DNA of 64,000 nucleotides from Casuarina equisetifolia (lineage: Eukaryota > Streptophyta > Magnoliopsida > Fagales > Casuarinaceae). The notes below the pieces were generated by a model that was not told the origin of the DNA, searched no databases, and saw nothing but the letters and a program-made list of their open reading frames with translations. The DNA is taken from assembly GCA_028551475.1 (NCBI GenBank), contig CM052356.1, positions 13,047,884-13,111,883 of the forward strand. The letters run 5' to 3'. Position numbers and translations under genes: made by a program. Numbering within the stretch: the first letter of the stretch is position 1; the number at the start of each line of letters is the position of its first letter. Positions 49,401 through 61,869 of this stretch are shown here, piece after piece.

Positions 49401-49930
49401 TATGCAACATCATTCAGCACCTGAGGAAGTCGTCCTCATAGGTGTGCTCGCCACAATAGTTCCTGACTTACTTCCTAAGCCTCTTGCATTGACATGGTTT
49501 TTTGCCGTAACAAAGGCAAAATCACTAGTCGTCTTCCCTGATAAGCTTTGACGGTATTTGACATTGTAAAGTATGAAATAGGTCTGCAAAAGATCCAAAC
49601 CAAGCTACATAAGCATAATCTGCTTTCTAATTAGCAAATAACAGTCATCTAGGCCTCGAATAAATAGAAAAAACTTCATCTCCTCTTCGCATTCTTGCCA
49701 CAACTCAAAATTTGCCATTTGAGGCTTCTTTAGTTCGATTGGAAAGTTAAACTCATTCCAAAGCTACTTTAATCGACCAAAATAGGTCAAAATTGATTCC
49801 CTCTTTGCTGAATTATGCATAATTTGGAGTTAGGTCAAACACCCTAGAATGGTCAACCTGTTAATACTAGCTACAAAGCTTCGACCACATTTTGGTCGCC
49901 ATTTTGATGTAGAAGAGCCCATTGTGGAAG
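46453..49930 (-). pseudogene. element D gag-pol remnant
   Basis: On the minus strand from the right: gag (49930-49400, heavily decayed); protease/GAG-pre-integrase with FPNFKFNLISISKF (49376-49092, part of the integrase zinc region deleted); integrase (about 49080-48480); Pro-rich linker with the (GGT)9 tract (48408-48196); RT with KLKKSIYGLKQ (47733-47548); RNase H with VKYLKSC and YYDSNYATCK (47051-46830). There are many stops and frameshifts. Confidence 0.8.
48269..48295. repeat. (GGT)9 microsatellite
   Basis: Nine GGT units, encoding a run of Pro on the minus strand in the linker between integrase and RT of element D. It explains the open 70-codon frame here. Confidence 0.95.
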
Positions 49931-51072
49931 TGGTCACCAATGGAATTTAGGATCCACCCACGGCAAATCATTTGTGAATTTGATATACAAATCTATTTGC
50001 TCTTTAGAAAATTACATACTTATACTCACTTTTGCGTAAGGAAAGACCAACCACGAATCACGAATGATGATTTTTGCATACAAAACGAATGTTAAGAATA
50101 CCAACAAACACATGCATTGTTAAGGGAAACATTGAGGGAAAAGATAAATTGCAGCACCTATGTTGGTGATAAGTTGCATTGAGCCCAAAGGAGTTACAAA
50201 CTCGTCAAATTTGATATTGTTGGAGCTATTTTGTGTAAAATAAATAATTCTGGCTATGTTGTACATAAAACCAAATAATGTTTAGGATGAAAGCTACATG
50301 ATGATTGCTCCCGGCTAACATTCATGGGATACAAACATTACAAATTCTCTCACAATGATAAGGTAAATAAAAGTTTTTGGCCATGTAAGGAGTTTTGTTA
50401 TTCCTTACATTAGACTAATTTTTTGAATTGAAACTTACATGTATGACAAATTATATTAGAACTAAATCACGACTCTAATCCACGTTATCCTTAATGTGAG
50501 GTAGGCAATGAATCTCACATGTATTGATGGCGAAGTGGATACAAGTAAAGAAGAATGCCAAAAACTTTTCTAACATCAAGAAAGCAAGAAAGAGCTTATG
50601 ATCATATAATAAGCCTGATCAGTTAACCTTTGGCCTAAACCTTGAATCCTACTAAAGTTGCTCTCCCCACTTTTGATACCCAATCTTAACACCCCCGAAG
50701 GAAATCTATTTTGAAGATGGAATTGGAAAATAAATAAAAATGTGTTTTGCAATAATTGTCTTTTCGGCCATGATAGTTTCAGATATTGAAAGCACAACGT
50801 AAATGGAGAAGGCCAACTGTTTCACCAGCTTAACGGTATTTTCTGGTCTTAGATGTCCGTCTACATAACTTCGATTCAGATATAAGCTACGTTTGGAAAA
50901 GAAACTTTTCATAACTAATGGATCTAAATATAACACTTTTGTACTGTAAGTTAACAAAGAAACCAAATGCCAAAAAGGCATGAAAAAGCTTTTTTGTTTT
51001 GTTTTGTTTTTGATAATTACATTCTTCATCCTCGACCCGTCTCCTGCCTCTCGCCTATGCTTAGTCTAACAA
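49931..51072. other. intergenic DNA upstream of PAT1
   Basis: I see no gene. The minus-strand frames 50576-50797 and 50706-51029 have no recognisable similarity. Distal promoter elements of PAT1 would lie here but none can be named from sequence. Confidence 0.5.
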
Positions 51073-51080
51073 TATAAATA
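51073..51080 (+). promoter_or_regulatory. TATA box candidate of PAT1
   Basis: TATAAATA about 620 bp before the start codon. The following 600 bp are pyrimidine-rich and free of transposon sequence, as expected of a plant 5' UTR. No transcript is available to confirm the start site. Confidence 0.45.
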
Positions 51081-51143
51081 GAATGGGGGAGTAGAAAAAA
51101 CAAAAACCTAAAGAAAAGGGAAAAAGAGTGGTAAGTGAGGCTG

Positions 51144-51233
51144 ATGGCTCTCCTTTTCAACCTTCTTTTTATAACTCTCTGGCCCAAAATGCAACCACCA
51201 CCACCACCGTCTCCACCTCCACCCTTTTTTTAA
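51144..51233 (+). other. possible upstream ORF in PAT1 leader
   Basis: A 29-codon frame from ATG to TAA, with a hydrophobic first half (LLFNLLFITL) then polyproline. It lies in the leader if transcription starts near the TATA box at 51073. It ends 463 bp before the main ATG, so reinitiation is possible. A leader intron could remove it. Confidence 0.35.
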
Positions 51234-51388
51234 GTGTGGCCAGCAACAAGCTTCCACACCCACTTTTACTACTACGCCCAAACCCTTCGCCGTAACCTCA
51301 CCATTTTTAACAAACCACTCCCTTCGTTTCGTTTCTCCCCCTCACCGTCCAAATTATAAAATCACGATCCCAATCTGCTTTCTAGGAT

Positions 51389-51447
51389 TCCTCTCTCTTC
51401 CTCCCTCTTCCTCCCTCCCCCCTCTCTTTCTCTCTCCCTCTCTCCTC
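51389..51447 (+). repeat. CT-rich tract in PAT1 leader
   Basis: About 59 bases almost entirely C and T. Pyrimidine tracts are frequent near plant transcription starts and in leaders. It ends with ctctctcctcag, so it could also be a 3' splice site of a leader intron. Confidence 0.7.
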
Positions 51448-51696
51448 AGTTCTAAGCCAAAAATTTCACCCACGAAACAGAGTTCTACCGCGAGTAATTG
51501 TAACCAATCCGCTTACAGATATTCTCATCAGCTTCATTACCGTCTCAGTCGAAAACCCTAGGAATTTTGGTTCTCTATTATAGGGTTTCTGCTGCTACTT
51601 GTTCAGATTTAGATTCGTAGGTTTAGTTGTTTGTCTCCGGAATTCATTTCTGTGCTTCCTATTAGAGTACAGTTTAATAAAAAAAAATTTGTAGAT

Positions 51697-51778
51697 ATGG
51701 ATGCGTTTTGTACTGAGGGTGGTATTGAAGAGCCTCCCAACCGTGGAGATCTTAAGCAATTCGAACACGATCCCACAG
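51697..51778 (+). CDS. PAT1: PAT1 exon 1
   Basis: 82 nt, ATG to ACAG|GTTTTG, phase 1 at the end. Encodes the N-terminal GGIEEPPN...EHDPT segment. Confidence 0.92.
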
Positions 51779-54700
51779 GTTTTGCTTTATGACTATTCGT
51801 TTATTTGATCAGCTCTTTCTTCTGCTTTTGCTGTTTCTTTTTATAGTAGATCTGGTCTTGCTTAATTTCCCGTTTGGTCACTGAGAAAATAAGCGAAAAG
51901 ATATCGGAGCTTTGTTTCCCATATTCCTTGTTTCTAACTGTTGTTTATTTATGTATTGTAAGAGGACGAAGTCAAGTAGTGGTATCGGGTTTGGTTTTCC
52001 AAATTCTTCATTCCTTCTTTTTTTTTTTTAATGATTTCTCATGTTAGTACTGGCTACACCCTTTCTTATTTCCATTTTAATTCGCGGTTACCTTGAATTT
52101 TGTTGTCAAGCAAATGAGACTGTGGCCTTGGGTTTTAACTAGTGCGTGTATTCCTGTGTTTATAAATAATAATCACTCTCATTAACTGGAACGTTCTGGC
52201 TTCCAGAGATAGGTTTGAGGGATAGGAAGGGTGTTTTAACGTTAATAGGGTGTTTTAACGTTAATTGAAAATGTCATATAATTGGCTTACTGTTTTTGCG
52301 GAAATGAGTGTCCGTTGTTCCGTAGGATTAACTATTGCCGATGATGCATTCCTTTTTTGGTTTGGCTTCTTTGACCAACTTTCTTGTGTATGAAACATGT
52401 AATGGTCTTTACATGTTACATATCGAGAATGAAGTGATTTTTGACTTAGATATTTCTGTGCAGCTGCAGTATTTGATGCATCACAATATGCATTCTTTGG
52501 TAAAGATGCTGTTGAGGAAGTTGAGTTGGGCGGGTTAGAAGATGAGGAGGTGGGTTTGCCAGCAGGCGTGGTGGATGAGGAGGAATTTCTGTACGATATA
52601 GAAGAGGTAATATTATTTTCTTTCTTGCTTTGCACGAAATCCCTTTCTTCTTGTTACATCTACTCATGGTTTGGAGCAGTTGAATAATACCTGGGAAATA
52701 TACATTTGGAACCTAAACTATTTTTATAGTCCTTTGATGTAGATCTTTATGTTGTTTTTTCTCCATTGCAACGGCTGGGTAGAGTAGATAAGTCCTGGCT
52801 AAAACTAGGAGAGCAGGGAAGGATGACTTTATTCATGTTTTGGCAAGTCAACCTTTATTTCTAATGTGTATACTTTAGAGAGCGTTAGTACACTGTTTCC
52901 TACTGATTTCTTAGTGGGAAGTAGGTTCGTGTTTCAGGGCTTGTTAGAATTGGATGATTACCTTTTATTGAATGTTCATGGCTTATCCATATTCAGGGGT
53001 TGACCTATGCTTTTCCCAGAATCAGCAGAAACTGGAATGGAAAGAGAAGATTGGTATGGAGGGAATTGAAATTGTGTGCTTTCCATTTTCCTCCAGTCTG
53101 GTGGAAATACCCTTTCCCTCTTTTCATTTCAATGAAAAAAAAAATGTTAATTTTGGCTGAAGAATCATTGGAGAAGAGTCTTTATGCAACCATGGTCTGG
53201 TAGTTATTTTAAGTGATTCTATATATGACCTTGAATAAGAAATATTCTCTGTAATTCAAGCGTAAGAATTATTAATAACGAACTAACACTTTTATGCTGA
53301 TTTGCAGGATGAGAATTTACAATCTCTATCTGATATTGATGATCTGGCCAGTACTTTCACAAAGGTTAGATTGGTGGATATTGTAGTGATTTACTGTTGG
53401 AGATGAGTGCAACTGTTTACTCTCTGAAGCTATCATCTATCATTTTGGGATGGAAGAGATTAGTCCTAGAGGTTTCCGTTTTCTGCAAATTTTCATTGAA
53501 TATAGGATGCGTGTGATACCTCTTGCAATTTCAAATACAGGAACTAGTTGGTGAGATGCCTAATTTCTAACTAAGTGCTTGTAGGAGAGGGAAAAAATTG
53601 AGGAACTTCCACTCTCATTGAGTACAAAAGTGGAATACTTCCTGGAACTTCTCATCTCTCTTTAGTTGTAATTATAGTGATGATTATGCTTGAAAATTTT
53701 CCTTAGAAGTGAAAGAGAACGATTACAGGATTTGGCTATAATGTCAAGGAATTGCAATCCTACCTGCAGATTTATATACACACTTCTTTTTTTATTTTTC
53801 CTTCTTTTTTTTTTTTTTCCTTTCCTATTAGTTGTATTCCTCCAGTAGGACATCTAATGAATGAAAACATCTTTTAAGAGCGGAACTCCCTGGATGTGGC
53901 TTTTATGTACGTGTATTTGTTTGCTTCCTGGAAAGCTTGGATCAACTTCAATAGCGTATCATTGGTTTCCCTCCGTAGCTTCAGTTCCAGTATGATGAAT
54001 TATAAAGCCGAATGTTGAATATGCTGGGGTGTAATGTTAAGATACTAGCTCAGACGTAGCATCTTTTAACATTTAATATCTCAAATCGATGTCTGATATC
54101 TGATTAAACAAATAGACAAGAAATCTTGCATTGGGAAGTATATTGGAAATCACTATTTTGAAGGAAAACTTTGGCTGGTATAACTTCCATGCGTATGGAA
54201 TACTTGTTATCTTACCTTGTGGGGGTTCTTTTGTTACAGATCCGTTGGCTTCTTTGATTTGCATGATGGTGATGGTGTTGCTTTCTTAAAACTTGATTTA
54301 ACCTTTCTCCTTCCCTTTGTTGATTTATAATTTTGTTTTCTTGTTGTATAATCATGTTTCTTTTATTGTTTCAGTTGAACAAGGTTGTTAGTGAACCAAG
54401 AAGCACTGGAGTTATTGGTGATGCGGGTACCACAGAAGGTGATCATGGTAGATGTGAAATATTATGTTGTTAATCTCTGTTAAAATATTGACATGTTTTC
54501 AACCATATCTTTCCTTTTTTTTTTTTTTTTTTTCTTTTGCTCCTTGTAAATATTATTTGGCATTCTTGTATAGTTCATTTCATAAGTTATTTGGGCTCAT
54601 TCTTCTTTAATACCACCTTCATTTGACTACTTTAAGTTCATGTAACTTCTGGTTCTATAACATAGCAATAACTGTTAGATCTTGTGTTTTGTGGCCATCA

Positions 54701-57700
54701 TATTGATAGCTAGCTGTATAACTGGGGGTACCAGAAAGCAATTAGACTTGGTTTTGCTAAACATCATTGTATGCATTTATTATTTTGGAGGACTTCAAAC
54801 ATTTGAAATTATGAGACTAATTTGAAAGATTAAATTTAGTTGCTTCCGTCTTAATATTTTATCAAACTCGAATTGAATCTAATTCGTCCCTCTTATAAAT
54901 ATTATTTGGTATTTCTCTTGACAAATTTCTGTAAGTCATAGAGGGCCATTTGTCTTTAATATGTCTTTCATATTCCTTCTATCACTTTGTGTGACTTCTG
55001 TTCCTATTACCTAGCAATAACAATTATGTCTTTTGTCTTGTGGCCATATAATGGGTTTTGGGCTGTTTAGTAATTATAACTGGGGATGCATGAAAGCATC
55101 CAAACTGGGTTTTGCTGAGTATCATTGTTTGCATTATTATTTGGTGGATTTCATAAGTTGAAATTTCAACACTGGTTTGAGAACAATATAAATTTAGTTG
55201 CTTCAGAATATGAGCAAGTTTGTACATGTTTATAGATGTTGTGTTTGGTTTTAAAAATAGTTGTCAATGCCCGGTCTCATTGTCATGTGTGCTGAGTTTT
55301 GTTGGAAGCATTGTAAGCCATTGGGTCCTAATGGTTCCAACACATTGGGGGCCATTAGATGTTGGATTCTGGACTACTGATGAGAATGAACTTACCTAAC
55401 TCAACCTAGAATGGACTTTCCATGTTTGGGGTCTAATGTCCTTCCCATGAACATGCATAAGCTGAAGTTTAATCAAATCGTATTAACTTATTTGAAGTCT
55501 CTATATGGAAATATGTACCTTTACTTAGTGATTTGATCAAATATTTGGCAGTAATAGTCCAGGAATTCTGGTACTTATTATGAAAATGTAACTTCCTTAA
55601 CTCAAATGAAAAATATTAAAACCAATCATTTAAGTCTTTTGATAGGTTTTACTTATTTTTTTACTGGAAAGTACTATGGGATCTTTCTTAAGGTGGAGGG
55701 AAAATGATGGATTCTGTGACAGTGAAGCAAATATAATGTTTTTCTACAACACAACTGGTTTTCAGAAAAATAAAATTTCATGTGAATTGGAAGTGATTGT
55801 CAAGGATGTACGAGGGTTCTCGAAATTAAATATTGTTGATAGATAAGCACATAAAGCCTGAAATCAGTCGTAACAGGTCTATGTAAGTTTAGTCACATCA
55901 TATGAAGTCGTAGTTATAACTGGCAGGCGGTTTTCTGAAGTGTGTTGCATGAAGGAGGATAGTTTATTTAAAATTTCAATAAGCAAAATTCTATACAAGG
56001 AAGGAAGCTTTTCTTTTCCCCCCTTACCCTTTAAAAGCTTCAGATATCTAATGAAGCCTGCCAAATTTTGTGCTGTGAGGCTCATGTCCAGGTTGAATTT
56101 TAAGTTAGGATTGCCAGTATCAAGCTGCTACCGTGTTACTGCTGTTACTCTCTGTACTTCTCACTCTATTGCTACTGTTTCTGTTGGATTTCTGTGGCTG
56201 TTGACATTGGTAATATATACTGGGCAGTAGTCTTTTGTGGCTTCCACTGTTAAATTTTTTTTTTCTTATGACTTCCTTTAGACCTAGCCCAGTGGCCATG
56301 CCTGCCTTAACCCAACCACTGGGACTCAGCCGGGCCTTAGAGATGTAGTTGCCTTAGAAATGCATTCTGTTGGAAAGGATCACTTTACTGAATGTAATTT
56401 GCGTTTGCCATTTTTTCTTGCTTATGTATTTGAGACAGAGGACATTGGTATACTTTTAGACAGCCTGTGTGATCTCTGTCCATGTTTATGTAATTCACAG
56501 TATCAAATCAACTACCTAAAAATATCATCTATGCTGAGGAATCAAACTACATACAAAAGAACGGTACATGTAAGTTCTGTCAATAAGCAGATTCTCGGGC
56601 AAGAAAATAGAAAAAAATGGTTCCAGATTAATCTATAATATTTCTGTGGATGTCCAAATAAAATACTCTCTGATGAGATGCACATAACGCATCTTTGTAT
56701 CTGGGTGGTACACCTTATCTGATGCTCTGCTTCCCTATGCGCCCTATCATGATTTTCCTTTTTCTTTTTTCCCCAAATTATCTTTGATAAAGCAACCAAA
56801 GGCTTGAAAGTTTGTTCCCTGGAAGAATGTTGTATACATTCACTAAGTGGTGAATTACTGAGATTGTGATCTTGTTATTCATTATTATGTTAATTTTGTA
56901 GCATGTAAACTTTATGTTCTGAAATAATTGGTTTTTTTTTTTAATGATTTCATTGTATTTGTGACTATGATGGTTCTATTATAGCTTATTCTTTTTCAAT
57001 ATTTTACAGAGACCACCGAAGTCATAATGTTCATAGAGGGTACCTGTCACTGAATTGCTATTCACTGCATGCCATATTTATTTACATATATGTGTGCGGA
57101 AAATGAAGTTACATATTCTTGGCATCTGATATGCTAATGCATGTGTTGCTTGTCTCTCAGTAAGGATTTTCAGTTTGTTAGAATGTCAAGTAAACTTCAG
57201 TTGCAGGTCAACTGCTTATAAACTTGATTTTTGGTCACGTCTTTTTCACCAGAAACAAAACAGGCAGTGTGGTAGCAGTAAAATACTAGTGCTATCTCAA
57301 TGCTGTTTGGGGGTAGTGTTCCATGAACGATCAGTTTGCTTTTTGTCAACTTAGTTTTGTTCCTTTGCTCAGGTTTTATGTATGAGATGATACCCAATTC
57401 TTGTCCAATTCTGGAAAATGCATAAACGTGATCAAAAGTCGAGAGTTTACCCTGTGGGGGGGAAACAAAAAAAAAAAAGAGAGAGATTTTGTTAGGATAT
57501 TTTTTCTCATCCTCTTTTTACTGGACCACTGTTCATATAAATCATCAGTTTGTGTTCATGTTCGGGATATGAATAAAATTAGTTTCAAGGATCAAATTTG
57601 TCTTGTGGCCAATAGATAAAATACACAATTGCATAGGAAATAAACGCAGACTGTGATGTATAGCTATTCCATCTTCGATTCATTAAAGAAAATGTATTGG

Positions 57701-60130
57701 TTATTTTTTCTTTGGTATCTTGAAGGAGATCCACCAACCCAAAGGATTTCATTACAGCATAATTTGTTGTCTTGACTTAATTAAATATGTGCTCCTTTTC
57801 TGACTGTTAAAATGACTGCACAAGTTTTTGTTGGGCCAATTGGCAGGTAAATCAGGCTTTTAAATTAGAAGATAAGGAATCTGTTTATTCTTCAGTTTTG
57901 CAGAAATCAGTCTTTTATGTAGTAGTATGAAAGCATATTTATGACTAAAGTGCCTGTCAGAGTTGAACTTCTTTTTCCTACAATGTCTCAATTCCCAGGT
58001 TCATCTGCTGCTGAATGGGCACAAAGGGAGGATCTTCCTTACTGGTTGGATCCACATGGATTTGACTCTGAAAGCACTCACGAAGGCAAACGTTGGTCAT
58101 CTCAGCCATCTGGTCACCTTGCAGAATCAAAGCCTTTGTACAGAACATCTTCATATCCAGAGCAGCAGCAACAGCCTCATCTCCAGCGCCAACAACACTT
58201 CTCCAGTGAGCCGATTCTTGTGCCAAAATCTTCATTTACTTCATATCCTCCCCCTGGTGTCAGGTCTCCACAGGGTTCACCAAACCACCACTCAGGTCAC
58301 CTGAATATCCCATACATCGCTGGTGGACCTGATATGCCATTATCTTCAGCAAATATGTCTCCCTTTTCTAATTCTCGACCTCAGTTGATTGGTTTGCCTC
58401 AGGGCTTGAATTTTAGTGGCAATATGCCTCAGTTTAGTCACAGTGTGTCTGTTAATAGCAGACCACCAAACCAATGGGTTAATCAATCTAACTTTTATCC
58501 TGGTGATCGTTCCAGTCTTGTCAACAGTTTGTTGCACCAACGGTTACCCCATCAGAATGGAATAATGCCACATGTGATGCCACAACCGTCACAGCCACAG
58601 CAGCATCGGCTGCATCCTTCTGTTCAGGCGTCATTTGGACATTTATCAGGGATTCCTTCACAACTGTTTAATCCCCGTCTTTCTTCAGGCGCACCCATGA
58701 CGGGCAAGTTCGATGCAATGCTTGGCTTTCCTGATGTTATGCGAGATCAAAGAGCAAAATCAGCTCAGAAGGGGAGATTGAATCTGCGATTCTCTAATCA
58801 GGGTTTTGATACTGGTAGCCCCAGGAGTGATAGTGGCTGGCCACAGTTTAGATCTAAGTACATGACATCTGATGAAATAGAGTACATTCTTAGAATGCAG
58901 CTTGCTGCGACACATAGTAATGACCCGTATGTGGAGGACTATTATCACCAGGCTTGTCTTGCAAAAAAATCTTCTGGGGCAAAACTGAAACATCATTTCT
59001 GCCCAACCCAACTGAGAGACCTTCCTCCACGGGCCCGTGCAAATGCTGAGCCGCATGCTTTCCTCCAAGTTGATGCCCTTGGGAGGGTTCCATTTTCTTC
59101 AATTCGTAGGCCACGTCCCCTTCTTGAAGTTGAGCCTCCAAATCTGTCTGTGGCTGGCAGCAATGAACAAAAAGTTTTGGAGAAGCCCCTCGAGCAAGAG
59201 CCAATGCTTGCTGCTAGAGTCACAATTGAGGATGGTTTGTGTCTTCTTCTTGATGTGGATGATATTGACCGTTTCTTACAGTTCAATCAGCTTCAAGATA
59301 GTGGGACCCAATTGAGACGGAGACGGCAAATCTTGCTTGATGGGTTGGCTGCATCACTTCAACTGGTTGATCCACTTGGCAAAAATGGCAACTCTGTTGG
59401 GCTTGCTCAGAAGGATGATTTGATTTTCTTACGGTTGGCTTCTCTTCCCAAGGGCAGGAAGCTACTTGCAAGGTATCTTCAGCTACTCTTTCCTGGTGGT
59501 GAGCTCATGCGAGTGGTTTGCATGGCAATTTTCCGCCATTTAAGGTTTTTATTTGGTGGCCTTCCCTCTGATCCAGCAGCAGCCGAAACAACAAGTAATC
59601 TTGCTAGGGTGGTTTCAGTTTGTGTTCATGGCATGGATCTTAGTGCAATCAGTGCCTGTCTAGCAGCAGTAGTTTGCTCCTCAGAGCAGCCCCCACTCCG
59701 TCCTCTTGGAAGCTCAGCTGGTGATGGGGCTTCACTGATTCTAAAATCTGTTCTTGAGAGGGCAACTGAGCTCTTAACCGATCCTCATGCTGCTAGCAAC
59801 TATAATATAAATAATCGGTCACTATGGCAGGCCTCATTTGATGAGTTCTTTGGCCTTCTCACCAAGTACTGCATAAATAAATATGACAGTGTTATGCAAT
59901 CCATGCTTGTGCAAGCTCCACCAAACGTGGCAGCCATTGGCTCGGATGCAGCAAGAGCCATTGGTAAGGAAATGCCTGTTGAGCTGTTACGGGCAAGTCT
60001 TCCTCACACAGATGAGAACCAGAAAAAGCTGTTGTTGGATTTCACGCGGCGGTCTATGCCTGTTGTTGGATTCAACGGTAATGGTGGGGGGAGTACTGGT
60101 CACATGAATTCTGAGTCGGTGCTCAGTTGA
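51697..60130 (+). CDS. PAT1: PAT1-type mRNA decapping activator, five coding exons
   Basis: Exons 51697-51778, 52464-52606, 53308-53364, 54375-54447 and 57999-60130 join in frame through GT-AG introns to 828 codons, a normal length for plant PAT1 homologues. Family role: PAT1 links deadenylated mRNA to decapping in cytoplasmic P-bodies, binding the DEAD-box helicase DHH1/DDX6, the LSM1-7 ring and DCP2; plant homologues also affect immunity and development. Seen here: the N-terminal motif [10 protein letters not shown] (31-40) and acidic segment ELGGLEDEE; the short conserved block LNKVV (95-99); WAQ and RWSSQP; a Pro/Gln/Ser-rich, disordered middle (about 150-400); the conserved [15 protein letters not shown] segment (405-419) and the helical C-terminal domain from about 520 ([20 protein letters not shown]) to 800. 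No damage is visible. The start is fixed by the conserved first exon MDAFCTEGG. Confidence 0.93.
52228..52265. repeat. 19-bp perfect tandem repeat in PAT1 intron 1
   Basis: agggtgttttaacgttaat occurs twice in a row (52228 and 52247). No function is apparent. Confidence 0.9.
52464..52606 (+). CDS. PAT1: PAT1 exon 2
   Basis: 143 nt between tttctgtgcag and |GTAATA. Carries the [10 protein letters not shown] motif and the acidic stretch. Ends in phase 0. Confidence 0.92.
53308..53364 (+). CDS. PAT1: PAT1 exon 3
   Basis: 57 nt between gatttgcag and |GTTAGA, 19 codons ([14 protein letters not shown]). Acidic; family-conserved. Confidence 0.9.
54375..54447 (+). CDS. PAT1: PAT1 exon 4
   Basis: 73 nt between attgtttcag and [25 protein letters not shown], ends in phase 1. 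An alternative donor at GAAG|GTGATC would not keep the frame with exon 5. Confidence 0.85.
54448..57998 (+). other. PAT1 intron 4, 3.55 kb
   Basis: A long intron with poly-T tracts (54518-54532, 56934-56942) and no similarity to the transposons elsewhere in the window that I can see. The short frames in it (55940-56230, 56360-56638, 57401-57619) look like chance. One 30-nt stretch has exon-like borders (see 57010-57039). Confidence 0.75.
57010..57039 (+). other. candidate 30-nt cassette exon in PAT1 intron 4
   Basis: It is preceded by ttctttttcaatattttacag (branch-like and pyrimidine-rich acceptor) and followed by GTACCT. Its 30 nt keep frame and are open in the phase required (phase 1 in, phase 1 out), which would add ten residues, [10 protein letters not shown], before the GSSAAEW join. 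It is not part of the family core that I know. Could be chance. Confidence 0.3.
57999..60130 (+). CDS. PAT1: PAT1 exon 5 (main exon)
   Basis: 2,132 nt from tcccag|GT to TGA at 60128-60130, encoding residues 119-828. The open frame extends 5' to 57941, but that part is intron: the conserved plant order is GVIGD...SSAAEW. The exon contains the Gln/Pro/His-rich linker and the entire C-terminal helical domain. Confidence 0.92.
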
Positions 60131-60700
60131 CGAAAGGCTGCCCGGATATCAAGTAGAGCCAGTGGATGACTAGATCTTGGAAAAAGCAAAGTCAATATGT
60201 GTACTGTGGGACTAGGGATTTTATTCTATCATGCTTCCGTGCAACAAGATTTTCACATGGTGTGCAGGGCATGAGTGAAAGCATGAAGGGCATCAGCATG
60301 TTTACTTCTTTTACCGCTATAAGCAGGCGGATTGGTACTTGAGTGGAGTCTGCTATTATTTTCTCACGCACAGCTTCAGTTCTTATTTATATATTTTACA
60401 TGACGTTGGAGCTTATTTTGATGCTCTGTTGTGGGTCTAGAGCAATAGGAAGGATGTACAGGTTTAGGTACAGGTTGGTGTCTCATGTTCCTTTACATTT
60501 AAAAAAGGGCATGGGATTGTGTTTATGTTCACCTCAAGTGTAAGAGTGCACGTTGTTCGTGGCTGGAAATTAGCTGGAAGTATGGAATAGATCGCTAGTA
60601 ACAGGTTGGTCGGTAGAAAATCTTGAACTGAAGACTGTCTCTGATAATGGATGATTGTTTGAATATATGATGTTTCTGCATTAAAATAATAATAATGATA
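60131..60700 (+). other. presumed PAT1 3' UTR
   Basis: GT-rich sequence after the stop, ending near an AATAATAATGATAATAAT run at 60685-60707 that may contain polyadenylation signals (aataat-type). The exact end is not visible. The 66-codon frame at 60343-60543 lies inside and is not a gene. Confidence 0.5.
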
Positions 60701-60707
60701 ATAATAA

Positions 60708-61869
60708 GAAAGCCTGTGATAGTGCTACTGTGTTAATCATAGCTCGTTCTAGCAAGTAGCTTCCGGGAATTGTGTGTATTGTTTTAGATCGCTTTTCTTC
60801 GTTCGCACAAGAGTTAATAAGCTGGGTGATTTTGTGGCAGCTCCATACTTTTTCCTGTTCGTGCTTCACAAAAGAATCCTATGAAGTTATGCCAGATAGT
60901 TCGAGAAACTTTCCCTTCATCTCTGCTGTTTCCCTGTAAAATTATCCTGGATCATTCCCTGAGTGTCAGGAGCCGCGCGAGAGCGCTACACTGGCATATT
61001 TCGGTATTTGTAGATGATATCTAAATGCTCAAGTGGGTATCTACGCTACGCAAGGTCCTTGTAAACCAACATAATTATACAAACTGGATGGTCAGAAGCT
61101 ATGCTTCTTTATTTGTTACTGAAACGCGCCTAGCCATTTATGGTCTGAGTTTCTTTTTTTCTCTTTCGAATATTTTTGATTTTTTAGATCTTAGATACCT
61201 CTAATGTCCTTGTACGTATTGCGTGCATGGGATTTTCTTGTAAAAAGTTTATCATTTTCCAAAAAATTCTAATCCAAATAATGTTTGGCTAAAAATGTAT
61301 GCGTTTCCCGCATATATGTTAACACCCTTCTTTACTTACCCTCTGAATTCCAAGTGAGTGCAACTGGGAACGGGTTTCAAAGTTTTGATATTGATTTTCT
61401 CTCTTGTTCAAATCAACTATTTAAAGCATGTGAAAATCTATCTGACAAGCATACTGATTTTACATTTTTCAACTAAAAATACTTTTATTTAAGAATGAAA
61501 TTGACATTTTCGGTTTTATAACTCCATGAAAATCGAATCATTTCCATATATTTTTCCCCCTAACTTAAGATTGAGACATTTGATTAAGAAAATTCGGGAT
61601 TAATTACCAGGGAATATAACTCCACGGTAACCGATTGATTTTACAATATCTAGGTCTCTTCTCCAATTTACTTGAAACAAAAGTCTCAGTTTGCATACCA
61701 TTAAAAGACTGATTGGTGAAATCATTTGAGAAAATCGTTACTTGTATTTTGTATTGATTTATCACCCGCTCAATATTATGTTCCCTGGTCTGAGACCATG
61801 TTACTGGCCGGTTAACCGTTAGAAATCCCCAAATCTCTTCTTACACCCCGTGTTGAATCAAGTTAAGAG
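60708..61869. other. intergenic DNA downstream of PAT1
   Basis: I see no gene, RNA gene or repeat. The short frames (60681-60869 minus, 61285-61476 plus) are unremarkable. Confidence 0.5.

Larger units (their letters stand above)
46080..49930 (-). mobile_element. decayed copia element D (minus)
   Basis: One LTR (46080-46452) followed on the plus-strand map by pol and gag in reverse order. No second LTR was found, so its 5' end (right side) is lost. It belongs to a short-LTR copia lineage like O, not the A/B/C group. Confidence 0.8.

Noticed and set aside
52261..52635. 124-codon minus-strand Ser/Pro/Thr-rich frame
   Set aside because: Antisense to PAT1 exon 2 and its flanking introns.
57941..57998. 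Upstream ATG extending PAT1 exon 5
   Set aside because: It is intron sequence: a good acceptor at 57997-57998 joins in frame to exon 4, and the N-terminal family motifs are in the upstream exons.
58346..59471. Minus-strand frames within PAT1 exon 5
   Set aside because: Antisense to a conserved coding exon, with composition typical of shadow frames.
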